A stretch of DNA of 64,000 nucleotides from Prochilodus magdalenae (lineage: Eukaryota > Chordata > Actinopteri > Characiformes > Prochilodontidae), in the NCBI GenBank assembly GCA_024036415.1, contig JAMWET010000579.1, forward strand, positions 382,501 through 446,500, written 5' to 3'. Shown piece by piece: positions 52,000 through 62,390 of the stretch. The translations under genes were made by a program, and so were the position numbers. Under the pieces are notes generated by a model. The model ran no database searches, was not told the DNA's origin, and saw only the letters and a list, made by a program, of their open reading frames with translations. The first letter of the stretch is position 1, and each line of letters opens with the position of its first letter.

Positions 52000-54275
52000 G
52001 CTTTCCATTATTTGCGTTTCTTATATTTTCATCTCAGGCAATAAGCATGTTAAAATAATTAGCATAATGAGCAATGTTATACTGATGGTGCTTCTGTGGA
52101 ATACTGGAAATGCAAGAAGAATCCAGAGAGGAACAGTAAATGTGAACTCCTTCTTAAGCCACACAACGCAGCGGAAGCTGTATAGAGACTTTGCCTGTAG
52201 CATGGGTGGTGTTTCAGTATGACAAACAAAAGCCATTCAGGTGCTGGTGGAGCATTGCTTGACCTTGAAAAGTGTTGGATGCCATTAGCTTGAAGTGAAT
52301 TCTGGAGACACAAGCTGGGGCCTGCTGTCACTGACAAGTTGCACTGGGCTGCCAGAATTGCTGAACCTGTCACCAAGTTCCCTATTGTCTTCCCTGCAGG
52401 AGTGGAATGCATGGTGGTAATTTCAGGCCATTTGCTGTGCATGTTTATCACTGCCTAAACATCCGATTCTCAAAAGGACCAGCAAAATCCAAGTATATTC
52501 ACTGCCAGGGTGCCTCTGTCCAATCCCATATGCGTAAAGGCACAGGCTGTGGTACTTTTCTGATTTCCTGGCATTGAGAAATGTGACTTTTCACATTCTG
52601 AGATTTTCTCTTCTATGTCCCGCTCCAAGCCAGGCCTCAAGAAATGACTCCTTGCTGTCTCGGTCATCCGCACCACACCACAGGGTCGCAAATGCATCTT
52701 TAACATCACAACGGCTGTTGATTACTTCCATCACTTTGAATAGGTCATGGTCATTTCTGGTAGCTTTCCATACTAGTCTGAAGATGGTCATCAGGGATCT
52801 GTGATCAGTCAACAGTGTGAGCCGCCTCCCAAGGACTGGTGAAACTTGCGTGCTCCGAATGCCCAAAGCCTCCTGTTCGATCTGGGCATATCTGCCTTGT
52901 TTAAGGAGCGTGAAGCAAATGTGTGTTCTGCCTATTTCCATTGTTTACTCTGATAGAGCAGCTGGTGTAATAGTTTTAGGATTGAGGCTAGACTCTCCCG
53001 TAGTAATCCAGGAGCCCGGAGAGCAAGCAAAGCTGACTGACGTTCTGTGGGGTGGGGGTATTTACAATGGCCTTTACTTTTGAGTGTGCTGTATGAAGAT
53101 CCTTTGTGTTGATGGCATGCCCCAAGTACCCCACAGACTGTTTGAAAGATTCACATTACTTTTTGCATAATCCATAACATGTTGCAGAGTGGCGTTCAGA
53201 TTGCTCAGGTACACAACATAGCTGTTTTCAGTTAGCAGGGTATTGTCTTAGTCACACTAGACATCTGGCGTTCAGTTTGACCTGGAAATCACTACATATA
53301 TGGATGGACCCGTCTTTTTGAACAGATACCATGGGAGTCCCATCTCCAGAATGCCATTTTTCACCATGGCCTCCTACGGCCCTGGGCGAGATTTAAGGAA
53401 CAAAGGCTTACTGTCAGGTTTGATGTTTTGCCGAAGTGTTCTTCATAGTTCCCAACTCTTCCTTCAATCCCCTCAGAACTGTTTAAAACCTCAGTGAGGC
53501 CTGTGGCAGCCTTAGAAACCATTCGCACTGAGGGCCTGTCCAGCTTGATCTTCTCTAACCATGAACAGCCCAAGAAGTGCAGGGTAGAGCTGGCAACTTT
53601 TTGGACTGCCAGTTTAACTGCACTTGCAATGCTTATGGGTTCTAGCGGAAGTTTCAAGGAGCTGCTGTACATGTGAACTGCCTGTCCTTCTAAGAGTAGC
53701 CGTTTGAATCCCCCTCTATAGCCAGAGCCTTCAGTGGCACTTCTCTGCAGATCATCAGTATTTCTGACTTGATTTGAATGCATTGCATGCACAGCTCATA
53801 GTTTCTTTGATGCATTTGATGCTGTGCTGCATTTTAGCTTCGCACTCTTTTCTGGGTTTTCCTTTCAGGCTCACTCATAGTGGCCTTTTTTCCACAGCTC
53901 CTGGATGGCAAACCTTTGATTAGCACTTGGCTGCACAATGCCCTGCCTTGCCACAGCGATGAGAATTGATTTTGGTTAAGATTCTTTAGCTCAGCAGCCT
54001 CTTTTGGATGGCCCTCACACTTGCCTGTCCCTGACTGTGTCAACTAAAACATGACTGAATGCACAGTGCTCCGACAGTTTCCTTACAGCTGCCACAAACA
54101 TTGTCACACTTTTTCCCTCCTTCTGATTACTTTTGTGAAATCGGACTCTCTCTGCTGTCACCAGCAGTCTTAGTGAAATATGTGAGCTAAGGAGATCCAG
54201 TGTCTGGATGTGTATCGTCACCAGGCTTTGCCAGTTGCACAAGGCTGCGAAGCATCCATATTACATATTCCGCGA
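52000..54275 (-). mobile_element. Decayed Ty3/gypsy gag-pol body without LTRs, antisense
   Basis: Reading on the minus strand from right to left, in several frames: Gag (about 54240-54010, ERVRFHKSNQKEGKSVTMFV and AVRKLSEHC); a zinc-knuckle region (about 53990-53860, CGKKGHY); a protease end with LGCSWLEKIKLD (near 53540); reverse transcriptase pieces including a DGSIH-like start near 53305 and SKVKAIV...PTPQNVSQL near 53080-53020; RNase H with YAQIEQEALGI and LTDHRSLMTIF (52890-52785); and integrase with HSKWPEITTMHSTPAGKTIG and LQANGIQHF (about 52450-52270). The order gag-PR-RT-RH-IN is that of Ty3/gypsy retrotransposons. Many frameshifts, stops and deletions show it is long dead. I find no LTR at either end; a 20-bp repeat array occupies each flank instead. 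Confidence 0.85.
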
Positions 54276-55115
54276 CATAATGATTAAATAACAATACTCA
54301 AAATAATGACTTAGCAGCTCACAGTAATGAATTAGCATCTCAGTATACGGACTTAGTTTATTAGGATGATGAGGTTATATAAAAAAGAATGAATTAGCAT
54401 CTCAAAGTAATGAATTAGCTTCTCAGAATAATGACTTAGCAGCTCACAGTAATGAATTAGCATCTCAAAATAATGACATGGCATCTCAGTATATTGACTT
54501 AGCGTCTTGGGATAATGAGGTTATATAAAAAATAATTAATTAGCGTCTCAAAATAAAGATTTAACATCTTAAATGATGACTCAGCATCGCAAAATAATGA
54601 CTTAGCATGTCGGATTAATGAGGTACCATAACTGAATACTGACTTAACATCTCAAAATGATGACTTAGCATCTCAAAATGAAGACGTAGCATGTCGGAAT
54701 AATGAGGTATCATAACTGAATACTGACTTAACATTTTAAGAATGATGACTTAGCATCTCAAAATGATGACTTAGCATGTCGGATTAATGAGGTACCATAA
54801 CTGAATACTGACTTGACATCTCAAAATGATGACTTAACATCTCAAAATGATGACTTAGCATCTTAAAATAAAGACTTACTATGTTGGAATAATGAGACAT
54901 CAAAACAGAATACTGACTTAACGTCTAAAAATAAGGACTTAGCATCTCAGAATAATAACTTGGCATGTCAGAATAATTACACCATAAAAAAATTCAGACT
55001 TAACATCTCAAAATGATGATATAGCATCTCAAAATAAAGACTTAGTATGTCAGAATAATTAGGCACCATAAAATTTTAACCTAACATCTCAAGCATCTCA
55101 GACTAATGAGGTACC
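54276..55115. repeat. Right arm: 20-bp tandem array with 84-bp higher-order period
   Basis: The basic unit is AAATAATGACTTAGCATCTC with variants. From about 54600 a larger period appears, marked by CATGTCGGATTAATGAGG at 54606, 54690 and 54775 (84-85 bp, four basic units) and a diverged copy near 54879. GAGGTTATATAAAAAA blocks recur at about 54370 and 54509. Confidence 0.92.
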
Positions 55116-55283
55116 AATAGGGGCCCTCCATACCATTCAGGTATATTATAGTACTGATTTACTGTATATTAGTGTCTAATGCTAGAAATTCGGTAGTCAG
55201 GAACATTCGGGAGACTGGAGCTTCAGGTGTCTTAAGTTTTATTTGCACATACAAAAATGTATGGGTCAGCTTGGTCGATCAGC

Positions 55284-55313
55284 AGTCTAGTCTAGTGTAG
55301 TCTAGTCTAGTCT
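55284..55313. repeat. TCTAG pentanucleotide repeat
   Basis: About six TCTAG units with one change. Confidence 0.85.
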
Positions 55314-55404
55314 GTAATAGATGACAGGCCATCACACTTAACCTTCACAACAAACATGGTAAGGATCTTAAGAAAATAACATGTGGACACTGTTTTCTAT
55401 CACT

Positions 55405-55760
55405 AGTATTGGGTAGTATGGAAAACAACGATACTGATTAATGGTATATTGATATTTACTAGCAGTCGGGTCTAATGATACGCTTCACAGTACAGTTCAT
55501 GATTCAGTTCACAATACAAAGGAAGGTTTCGGTTTATATCACAGTCTATTTATAGATATCTTTTAAAAATGAAATCATTTTGGATGCTTAAGTAAACCTT
55601 TATTGGTAGATTAACAATGTTATTATTCTGGGGGTCTTCATTTTTTATAATAACAATAACTTTTTTGACACCTAAACTTATCTAAAAAAGAATTATTTGG
55701 TGAAAGAACAGATTTAACAATATATATGGACGGATGTCACTATAGCATTTGATATTTCTA
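55405..55760. mobile_element. Possible hAT-like remnant
   Basis: The stretch with ACGATACTGATTAATGG, TACAGTTCATGATTCAGTTC and GGTTTCGGTTTATATCACAG resembles degraded ends of a fish nonautonomous hAT family by memory. No boundaries, inverted ends or target duplication could be set. Confidence 0.3.
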
Positions 55761-57217
55761 CATACCAATTTAGTTTATATTACGAGCCATTCACAATATC
55801 AGTTATCACTGAGCAGCTGCGAACAAGGAAAGCCAACAGGTCTCCATGCTAGGCTAATGGCAAACCCAGAGAGACAGTTTTTTTCCTTCACAAACTCTTT
55901 AAGTTTTTTTAAACTCTTTAATAGGGCTGTAAAGCACAGCACAAGAGAGAAACAGCATGTTCTGCAATGTTTGTATGCTGCATTATCTGGATTTATGTGC
56001 ATACCAGTATAATACCTAAAAGGATTTTAACCAGTAGACGACCCACTGTTAGATGCCAGCCCATATGATAATTACATGGCAATTAATTTTCATTATTGAC
56101 AAAGAATGCTATAGGGGTAAAGCTCTGTAGCGCTCACATAAACTGAATTTGGGAACAATTATACCACCGATTGCAGTAATTCTGCAGGCATTAATTATCT
56201 GTCCAAGCACAAATTCAAATACAGTGAATGTCTGTTCCCTATACAGCACCGTCTATCACAATCCGCTTCCCAGTAAATATTGACCAAGCTGGAATCTGTC
56301 TGGAATGAACAAATACAACAAGCTGCCTCCACTGCTGTTCCACTACTGTCACCGTGACAAATGTCATGCTTGCACCAACTTCCCAAGCCCAAAATTAGGC
56401 GGTGCTGAGATCATCCTGATTGGGGCTTTAACACAGTAGCTTACAGTGCAACACTAAGGCTTCATCCATCTCATCTACTTTGCCGTCCTCTAGTGGCCAC
56501 CTCACCATTCCTGCGGTGCCTCTCCCAACCGGAGAAGACCGAGCTTTATTCATACTGTTCCTCTGTTACAGGAATTTCCCCACACGTATTAGATGTTCTG
56601 AATTTATTCATCACCTCAGACTTCACTCCCTCACGTAGAACCGATCAATTTAAAGGAACCATTCCTTTCCAGTTTATTATATTTGACAGCACAGGTTATT
56701 CCTGTCTGATGTGCATTGAAAGGAGAGATTTTGTTATAAATGTATATGGGTGTATGAACCATATCTTCTCGCTCATGATCGTTTCCCCCAGAGTATCTGT
56801 AAACCCAGGAGTGATGTTCCTTCTCTCTTGGCTCTTCGCAATGTGTGAAAGTCTTGAGTGTGGGAGGGAGCCTTCAGCAACCTGCTGTTACTTCAGAGTG
56901 GTTCTCCGGGCCTGCTGTGCAGTGCGTGACTCAAAAGGCAGCCCATGGCTCCATAGCTGGTGCTGAGACATAGAAACGCTTGCTGGTCACATGCTACTGA
57001 TGACGTTTAGTAGTGCTGTAGGTAGGGGTAGTGACTGCAGAGGCTTCTACAAATCATTTTGTAAATGGCGCTCTGGCATCACCTTATGGGTGCATGTGGA
57101 ATAGCATCATTGTGTGGAAAGACAATATGCACAGCATCCTTATGATTTCAGTGACCACTTATAGCCCAGTCAGTTCTTTAGGTTTCTCCTATGACCCCCC
57201 TTTTCTGTCTCCGCTAG

Positions 57218-57453
57218 GTCGTTCAGAGGCTGGCTACAAACCCTGCCGCCACGAGAAGAGCCCCTCCAAGTCCAACGAGGTCATCAGTCCTGAGGTGCTG
57301 AAGATGCGGGCTGCGCTGTTCTGCATATTTACATATTTAGACACCAAAACCCTGCTGAGGGCTGCCGAGGTGTGCCGGGACTGGAAGTTTGTGGCCCGTC
57401 ACCCAGCCGTCTGGACCAGAGTGCTTCTGGAGAATGCTCGCATTTCCTCCAAG
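57218..57453 (+). CDS. fbxo41: fbxo41 coding exon 5: F-box
   Basis: It completes codon 454 and encodes residues 455-532. The F-box spans about 478-526: PEVLKMRAALFCIFTYLD, then TLLRAAEVCRDWKFVARHPA and VWTRVLLENAR. This is the SKP1-binding module; the Leu/Ile/Trp/Val positions expected for the F-box are present. Nearly identical to mammals. The acceptor is CCGCTAG|GT and the donor TCCAAG|GTACCG, phase 0. An upstream open extension from 57031 is intronic. Confidence 0.97.
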
Positions 57454-58388
57454 GTACCGCCATATGCAGCATCAGCATTGTATGAATTGATATGCTGCCT
57501 TAGTTTTAAAAAGGGGACAGCCAGACGTGTGTGAAAATCAATTAACCTGATCTTCATTATTATGTAATATAATAATGCTAGAATTAAAAATTCAGGCTGA
57601 CAGAGTTTTTAAAGAGCCTCAGTAAATGATTAACTCTTCATGGATGGTTCATTATGATTCTATAAATGTCCATATTTCTCCACCAATAGTGTAGGTCATT
57701 AATTAGCATAGACTGAGTAGTTAGGAATCAAAATAAATAAATGATGATGATTTATAAAATTAATATAGTATCAAATTTATATCACACCTATAGCTATTAA
57801 ACTGGCTTGAGGATAAAAACTTTAATCTGAGCATGCACATCTCTGAAAACGAGCCATTAGTGCCACTACTCTTGCTCCACAGTACCAGCCCCAGAGGCTA
57901 ATGTTAGCTTTACAACTCGCAGAGTCATTCATATTCATAAACCATTGCATTCTTAATGTGTGTGGGGTTTAGAGATGGTCCTAAGATATTTTCAGTAGTT
58001 CTGATTCAATAATATTTTGACTTTAGGGGCACTTTAAATTACTGTTACCCCAAAGACACAGTAATTGATTAGCCAAGACCTTGATGTTTTAAGTTTTGCA
58101 TTGGAGCTATGCGGCTAACATAGGTGACAAACAACCCTTAAACTCTACAATGGCTAAATCAGTATACGCTGGGCCTACATCCGCTTTGATTTGTTCAGTA
58201 TCTTAAATAGGCTTGCTTATGTGGTTTATGACACAGTATATTATGTACCGCTGTGTAAAACTGGTCACATTTACGTATTTACATTAAATAACTAAGAGCT
58301 ATAGCGATGGCTGAATTTTGCTGGGCTATCGTCACTGAGTGCAGTTACTTTAATTTATCCTCCTTTGTCTTTGTTTCCTTCTTTGCAG
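57454..58388 (+). other. fbxo41: fbxo41 intron 5 (935 bp)
   Basis: Phase-0 intron, AT-rich, no recognised element. Confidence 0.85.
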
Positions 58389-58504
58389 TTCTTGTGCACG
58401 CTGTCTCAGTGGTGCACACAGACGCATTCTCTAATCCTCCAGAACCTCAAACCCCGGCAGAGAGGGAAGAAAGAGACCAAGGAGGAGTATCTAAAGAGCA
58501 CACG
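58389..58504 (+). CDS. fbxo41: fbxo41 coding exon 6
   Basis: Residues 533-570 plus two bases of 571: FLCTLSQWCTQTHSLILQNL then KPRQRGKKETKEEYLKST. It begins the C-terminal LRR-like region; a basic KPRQRGKKETK patch follows the first strand. The acceptor is CTTTGCAG|TT and the donor CACG|GTACCA. Matches mammals closely. Confidence 0.95.
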
Positions 58505-59243
58505 GTACCATCCTTTACTGATATGCCCATTTTAGTGCAATGCATTATATCCTTCCAGTGCACATTGTAATGGAGTCCCAAGCTTTTGGTGTTCTCGTTT
58601 ATTTGTCTTTCTATTTTCTTTCTTTATAATCTCTTTGTTCCTGTGTGGTGTCCTGTATACTCCCATGTCCTTCACACAGACTCACAGAAACACATTATGT
58701 GCACAACATGCTAATTCAGCTTTTTGTTTTGAAAGCATCAGTTTGTATAGGACTGAGTGACACATGTACAATGGGCTTGATTTAAGGGATGAAAGACAAG
58801 CCATTCCCACCCCCTCCATCCCTTCCTTTGACATGATATCACCTAAGATACTGAAACTTTATTGACATCTATATTTGAAATATTTAGATGTCACAGCAAG
58901 GTGCCTTTGTACCAAAGCTCATACAAGAGCAGACATAAGATTATCACAAGCTATTAGTATTCAGTTGGTTGCAGGTAAGAAATTGAAATGCTATGACATT
59001 TACAATCTGGCATCTGATTATTGCCTCATAACCAAACTAATCTAAAAGATAAACATCTGAAAAGGCTCCAAAAATACATGTGTTGTTTTTTACCGCTGCA
59101 TCAGGTACCTTTTCTCTGGTTTTCGGTGGTCTGTCTAGACAAGCCATAATGAGGTAGTGCCATTTCTTAGATTATGAAGGGTCACTGTGCTTTGCTAAGC
59201 CATTCCTTGATTTTCTCTCATTCTCTGCGCCTGTTTGTGATAG
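58505..59243 (+). other. fbxo41: fbxo41 intron 6 (739 bp)
   Basis: Phase-2 intron with nothing recognised apart from AT-rich sequence. Confidence 0.85.
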
Positions 59244-59396
59244 TGGTTGTCTAGAAGAGGGTCTGGAGGCCTTGCTAAAATCGACAGGAGGAAACCTGCT
59301 AATTCTGAAGGTGTCTCATTGTCCGAACCTGCTGACTGACCGCTCTTTGTGGCTGGCCAGCTGCTACTGCCGAGCTTTACAGGCCGTTACATACCG
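59244..59396 (+). CDS. fbxo41: fbxo41 coding exon 7: LRR-like
   Basis: It completes Arg571 and encodes 572-621 plus two bases: GCLEEGLEALLKSTGGNLLI, LKVSHCPNLLTDRSLWLAS, then CYCRALQAVTY. Alternating LxxL patterns and conserved cysteines fit F-box LRR repeats. The acceptor GATAG|TGG is weak in pyrimidines; the donor is ACCG|GTAGGT. Confidence 0.94.
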
Positions 59397-59535
59397 GTAG
59401 GTCCACTAGAGGGAGCTGCTTTGTGTTTACTGTTGCATGCTGAATCTCTTTATCTCTGCTTTTGCAGGAAGTGACCACTAATGAAACTCAACACCGTGTT
59501 TCAGAGTGCTTGATGTTTGTATTTGCATATTTCAG

Positions 59536-59631
59536 GAGTGCCACAGACCCTGTGGGCCAAGAGGTCATCTGGGCTTTAGGAGCAGGCTGCAGAGACATCA
59601 TCTCCCTTCAGGTGGCGCCCTTACATCCCTG
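59536..59631 (+). CDS. fbxo41: fbxo41 coding exon 8: LRR-like
   Basis: It completes Arg622 and encodes 623-653 plus two bases: SATDPVGQEVIWALGAGCRD then IISLQVAPLHP. Near-identical to mammals. The preceding intron 7 is only 139 bp. The acceptor is TTTCAG|GAG and the donor CTG|GTAAGA. Confidence 0.95.
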
Positions 59632-60554
59632 GTAAGAGATGATGCTTTGTACACTAGTTAATTCCCTCCATATATGAAATATGTGTATTTTAAAGATCTA
59701 ATTCTATTCAATAAAGTCAAAATCAGATGTATTTATATATTTCTGTGTTATTGTAAGAGACCTCATAAACCGTAGGCGTAGGCCGCCATTTCTGTTTCGT
59801 ACAGTCCAAATAATCCCAAACACCTTCCATTAACCTGAGGGCTGGACTGAGCGAAGCTCAGAAACAGAGAGTGCAGCTTAAAAGCAAACTGAGGAAATGT
59901 AATGGGGGGGGATTAAATTCTCCTTGCACACTCCTACAGTATGTGGAGATGCAGAGGCACAGAAAATGTTGAAGCAGATGACATACATTTATCCTCACAC
60001 CAAGAAAACATATTCATGCTGACTGAAGTAAATGTGGATCATTGTTCTGAATGAAGAGCAGTCCTGCGTTCTTTCATTTGCAGACATAATGGCTTTAACC
60101 TTTTTTTAAATATGAGCCCTTATGCTTTTAGAGCATCTCTGTGAAAGCACTACCCCTTGTGTCAGAAACATATACACATAGTCAGAGTTGCCTGTAGGGG
60201 AATAATAAAAGGGGGCTTTCTAGCCAGGGGTTTAGGCACTAAGGAGAAGAGTGAATAGCCATGGCTCTCGAAAGCATTTAGCGTAACATGGATATGGACA
60301 AAATCTCTCTCAGTGCTTTTCAACATGATCCTTTATCAGGGAGAGTCACAGTACAAGCTCAGCAGTCCTAGATGCAGGTACTAATTGTTTAAGGCCAATC
60401 AGAATTAGATCCATGAATCAGTACACTACAGTCTGTCCGGTGCTTGGTAAGCCTTGTTGAGCCTTAGTGAGCCTTAGTGAGTTGGAAATCAAGTTTGAGC
60501 TATTGTTCCTGTCTTAGTGAGTAATTCCAAAACTCATCTCAATGTTTGTTACAG
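59632..60554 (+). other. fbxo41: fbxo41 intron 8 (923 bp)
   Basis: Phase-2 intron that carries the left member of a 190-bp direct repeat (59946-60130). A G9 run occurs near 59903. A tandem GAGCCTTAGTGAGCCTTAGTG repeat is seen near 60459. Confidence 0.85.
59946..60130. repeat. Direct repeat flanking exon 9, left copy
   Basis: GGAGATGCAGAGGCACAG ... GACATAATGGCTTTAACC ... TTATGCTTTT. About 80 percent alike by eye to 60888-61075 in the next intron. Confidence 0.85.
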
Positions 60555-60673
60555 TCAACAGCCAGCGCGATTCAGTAACAGGTGCCTGCAGACGATTGGC
60601 CGGTGCTGGCCACACCTTCGAGCCTTGGGAGTGGGCGGGGCCGGATGTGGTATACAAGGATTGGCTTCTTTGG
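60555..60673 (+). CDS. fbxo41: fbxo41 coding exon 9: LRR-like
   Basis: It completes Cys654 and encodes 655-693 plus one base: QQPARFSNRCLQTIGRCWPH, then LRALGVGGAGCGIQGLASL. Typical LRR with CLQxIGRxWPHLRALGVGGxxC. The acceptor is GTTACAG|TC and the donor TTGG|GTAAGT. The exon lies between two copies of a 190-bp intronic repeat. Its length is 119 bp, so skipping would shift the frame. Confidence 0.96.
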
Positions 60674-61217
60674 GTAAGTGTAAGCAAACTGAGGAGGTGA
60701 CACTGAGTGTTCAGTGGAAGAGGCACACTAATGATCAGCTAACAGCTATCCAGTACAAGTACCGGCTTTAGGCAAACTTTAGAGAGAGAGTCTGGAATTT
60801 GTGTTACTGTCACCAAAGCATTTTGATAGTACAGTTTCATCCACAGACCACCATAATTATGGTGGAGTTAACTCCTCGCCGGTTTGAGGAGATGCAGAGG
60901 CACAGGCAATTACCTATGAAGCAGCTGACATATTTTTTTCCTCACACTGGGTAAACATGTTTATGCTGAATGACGTGATTGTGAATCATTGTTCCGAAAG
61001 AAGAACAGTCCTCGGTTCCTTTCATACTCAGACATAATGGCTTTAACCTTTTTAAAACATGAGCTTTTATGCTTTCTGTTTGAAAGTTGCAGCTTAGTTG
61101 TTTTGGTGATGGGTGTTTACCTGCTCAAAGCTCAGATGAAGTGTTCGACCTTGTTGGACAGCCCTGCTAAGGGCAGGAGCGGGGTCATTAGTAACACTGA
61201 CCGTGTTTATGTCACAG
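60674..61217 (+). other. fbxo41: fbxo41 intron 9 (544 bp)
   Basis: Phase-1 intron carrying the right member of the direct repeat (60888-61075). Its acceptor GTCACAG|CAAGG has a poor pyrimidine tract. Confidence 0.85.
60888..61075. repeat. Direct repeat flanking exon 9, right copy
   Basis: Partner of 59946-60130, same orientation, start-to-start distance about 942 bp. Confidence 0.85.
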
Positions 61218-61376
61218 CAAGGAACTGCATGCGGCTACAGGTGCTGGAGCTGGACCATGTCAGTGAGATAAACCAGGAGGTGGCTGCCGAGGTGTGCCGA
61301 GAGGGTCTGAAGGGCCTGGAGATGCTGGTGCTCACCTCAACCCCAGTTACTCCAAAAGCCCTTCTTCACTTTAACA
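61218..61376 (+). CDS. fbxo41: fbxo41 coding exon 10: LRR-like
   Basis: It completes Ala694 and encodes 695-746 plus one base: RNCMRLQVLELDHVSEINQE, VAAEVCREGLKGLEMLVLTS, then TPVTPKALLHFN. Nearly identical to mammals. The donor is ACA|GTGAGT, phase 1. Confidence 0.96.
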
Positions 61377-61609
61377 GTGAGTCTGCATGAGTCTCTAATC
61401 TTCTATGTGGACACCACATTATGAAAACAAGCTTTTGTCTTTTGGGAAATTAAGATCATTCGTTCCTAAGGGTGGATTTCGGATCAAGCAGTGTTAAACC
61501 CTGCCTTCAGAAATGGTGAAATTTCACACATTCAGTCATATTGCAGTATTCTCTTACTCTCTCCACCTCAATCTTGCTCTCTTCCCTTCCTCTCTCCTTG
61601 ATTCTGCAG

Positions 61610-61725
61610 GCGTGTGTCGTAACCTGAAGTCCATCGTTGTGCAAATAGGTATTGAAGATTATTTTGAAGACCCGAACAGCCCGGAGGCAAGGAAGCTCTT
61701 TGATGAGATGGTGAACAAGCTCCAG
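61610..61725 (+). CDS. fbxo41: fbxo41 coding exon 11 (last exon seen)
   Basis: It completes Ser747 and encodes 748-785: VCRNLKSIVVQIGIEDYFED then PNSPEARKLFDEMVNKLQ. It matches mammals, where about 20 more residues follow in a final exon that I cannot find here. The acceptor is ATTCTGCAG|GC and the donor CTCCAG|GTACAG, phase 0. Reading through the donor stays open for 55 codons to a TAA at 61891, running into a Tc1-like element. Confidence 0.95.
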
Positions 61726-61756
61726 GTACAGATGAAACGAAATTCAAGGTTATATG

Positions 61757-62390
61757 GTACTATGCAAAAATCTAAGACCACCTGTTGTTTATGTAGTTTC
61801 CTGTCCAAACGGGCCTTAGTTATTTACTGCTCAGTGTCAGAAAAACAAGGGAGAAAAGTTTCATATTTAATAAACAAAAACTTTAGAAACTAAATGTTAC
61901 AAAATTATAAATTGTAAATGAATTGTTCTGTATTTAATGTGTGCATTATTCACCTTCAGGACAGCTTCCATTTTGAGTCTTTGCTTACAGACTTCAAGAC
62001 TTGGTTGCATTTTCTGGTTGTAATGATCTAAGTAATCCCAAACACATTTGATAGCACTGACATTTGGAATTTTGGGAGGTCAGTCCAATGTTCTGAACAC
62101 ATCGGCAGCTTCTGTTTGAATTAATTAATAATAATATTTAATTATAATTTTCTTGATAGCTACACATTCTTTCAGTCTAGTAGTGTTTAGTGGAAGTAGT
62201 GTCACAGTGGAAGGATGGACAGAAACACTTGTGGATGTTTTCAGATCTTAAGCAAAAGTTCCAAGCTCGATTTTCTCCACTCTGTTAGAGATGAAAGCTT
62301 TAGGTGCTGTTTAACTGATCTGGTTTTGCAGCTGGAGTTTTATTTTCTTTGAATCGTTTGAGCTACAGTTTAGGACCCTCATGTAGTTTT
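61757..62390 (-). mobile_element. Tc1-like element remnant, antisense (copy C), just past exon 11
   Basis: GTACTATGCAAAAATCTAAG at 61757 matches the end at 28210. On the minus strand 61960-62120 gives degraded C-terminal transposase pieces, and 62270-62195 gives a helix-turn-helix piece parallel to copy A (complement of GTGGAAGGATGGACAGAAAC). It is full of stops. It begins about 31 bp after the exon 11 donor. Confidence 0.6.

Larger units (their letters stand above)
47884..57217 (+). other. fbxo41: fbxo41 intron 4 (9.3 kb), rich in mobile DNA
   Basis: A phase-1 intron. It contains an hAT-like element at the 5' end, an isolated gypsy integrase fragment between direct repeats, the foldback-like composite with the gypsy body, and a possible second hAT remnant. 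From 48090 to 50370 and from 55770 to 57210 I see nothing I can name. The open frame 56493-56966 is not supported by any homology. Confidence 0.8.
11206..61725 (+). other. fbxo41: fbxo41 gene, 11 coding exons, 3' end missing
   Basis: FBXO41 is a neuron-enriched F-box protein, the substrate-binding subunit of an SCF (SKP1-CUL1-F-box) ubiquitin ligase. From the literature as I recall it, it is linked to the centrosome, neuronal migration and cerebellar development. The eleven exons sum to 2355 bases, 785 codons, all in phase. Order: C2H2-like finger (residues 8-33), coiled coil (about 128-300), low-complexity linker (305-475), F-box (about 478-526), LRR-like region (533-785). The mammalian protein is about 875 residues. 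The fish product is shorter mainly because alanine/proline/glycine-rich runs after the finger and in the linker are missing. Intron sizes run from 22.9 kb (intron 1) and 9.3 kb (intron 4) to 139 bp (intron 7). The final exon, about 20 codons in mammals by memory, is not visible before 64000. Identification rests on near-identity of long blocks to remembered human FBXO41. Confidence 0.95.

Noticed and set aside
56493..56966. 157-codon open frame as an extra exon or gene in intron 4
   Set aside because: No resemblance to known proteins, no conserved splice frame with fbxo41, and composition like the surrounding intron.
57031..57217. Upstream extension of exon 5
   Set aside because: A clear CCGCTAG acceptor at 57217 closes codon 454 with exon 4; the extension has no counterpart in FBXO41.
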